Origin: an uncultured Flavobacteriaceae bacterium
Lineage (GTDB): Bacteria; Bacteroidota; Bacteroidia; Flavobacteriales; Flavobacteriaceae
NCBI GenBank assembly: GCA_938041595.1
Contig: CALITN010000097.1
Coordinates: forward strand, 1-15,323
Direction: 5' to 3'
Length of the DNA: 15,323 nucleotides
The notes beneath the pieces were generated by a model that saw only the letters and a list, made by a program, of their open reading frames with translations, did no database searches and was not told the origin of the DNA. Below, one piece after another: positions 15,062 to 15,323 of this stretch. The first letter of the stretch is position 1, and every line of letters begins with the position of its first letter. Both the position numbers and the translations under genes were made by a program.

Positions 15062-15135
15062 TGACCCAGGGAGGATTCGAACCCCCAACCCTCAGAGCCG
15101 AAATCTGATATTCTATCCAGTTGAACTACTGGGCC
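15062..15135 (-). tRNA. tRNA-Arg (anticodon UCG)
   Basis: The 74-nt gene folds into a full cloverleaf. The acceptor stem GGCCCAG pairs with CTGGGTC (one G-T pair), with discriminator A. The D arm is GTTC/GAAT. The anticodon stem TCAGA/TCTGA encloses loop TTTCGGC, giving anticodon TCG, which reads CGA (Arg). The T arm is GGGGG-TTCGAAT-CCTCC. CCA is not encoded; CTA follows. Its 3' end faces the trehalose module. Confidence 0.95.
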
Positions 15136-15323
15136 ATGGTTTGGCAAAAATACATGTTTTGGCAGATTGATGAAAAGGAAACGAAGAAACTTCACTCTCT
15201 GCCCTAGCTTTTTACACCGCCTGTATTTTAGGTTTACTCCAAAGGAAATGATGCTTTTTTGTGCTAGGCGCGAATAAAGATCATGCATAACAGTAGCTAC
15301 GGTTAATTTTTACGAAGAAGTGT
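15136..15323. other. 188-bp right-edge region without a recognisable gene
   Basis: Apart from the candidate tRNA promoter element, nothing convincing is seen here. An open frame reading through it on the minus strand runs into the tRNA and is a chance artefact. Confidence 0.6.
15145..15152 (-). promoter_or_regulatory. Candidate -7 promoter element of tRNA-Arg
   Basis: On the minus strand this reads TATTTTTG, an exact match to TAnnTTTG, ending 9 nt before the first base of the tRNA. No clear TTG is seen at the expected -33 distance. Confidence 0.5.

Noticed and set aside
15013..15288. A 91-codon minus-strand open frame containing VVQLDRISDFGSEGWGFESS
   Set aside because: It reads straight through the tRNA-Arg gene. 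This peptide pattern is the translation of a tRNA sequence and is a well-known false protein.

Overview
The window looks like chromosomal DNA from a member of the Bacteroidota, most probably family Flavobacteriaceae. Supporting signs are the short Bacteroidetes-type primary sigma factor, a type IX secretion (T9SS) type B cargo protein overlapping a PorP/SprF gene, a DUF2911 protein, an OmpA protein with thrombospondin type 3 repeats, mostly weak Shine-Dalgarno signals, and -7 elements of the TAnnTTTG type. No phage, insertion sequence, CRISPR array or rRNA was seen.

Layout, left to right. (1) 1-1340: the 3' part of rpoD, a UUCG-loop hairpin terminator, and rpe (ribulose-phosphate 3-epimerase). 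(2) 1356-4148: on the minus strand, an OmpA/TSP3 outer-membrane protein and a 2-oxoglutarate/Fe(II) dioxygenase split by a one-base frameshift in a five-G run; on the plus strand, a small three-helix membrane protein. (3) 4189-4722: a secreted DUF2911 protein, minus strand. (4) 4925-8496: a two-gene plus-strand operon encoding a C-type-lectin surface protein with a T9SS type B C-terminal sorting domain and its PorP/SprF-type outer-membrane partner. (5) 8551-10338: an O-acetylhomoserine sulfhydrylase gene (minus) divergent from an Rrf2-family regulator (plus). A perfect 23-bp palindrome between them is a strong operator candidate. (6) 10478-14933: a more AT-rich trehalose module, with a trehalose-6-phosphate synthase/phosphatase fusion and a small TagD-like nucleotidyltransferase on the minus strand and a divergent GH15 glucoamylase/trehalase-like enzyme on the plus strand. 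(7) 15062-15135: a tRNA-Arg(UCG) on the minus strand, then about 190 bp with no convincing gene.

Convergent gene pairs are separated by compact hairpins with A/T flanks on both sides (near 1310, 4151 and 8499), which probably act as shared bidirectional terminators. The most interesting items are the Rrf2/sulfhydrylase palindrome together with a four-cysteine cluster in the regulator, the trehalose module with its nucleotidyltransferase in which the HxGH motif reads HPGY, the translationally coupled lectin/PorP pair, and the frameshifted dioxygenase. I see well-formed known families in new or partly explained combinations, but no clearly undescribed multi-gene system.
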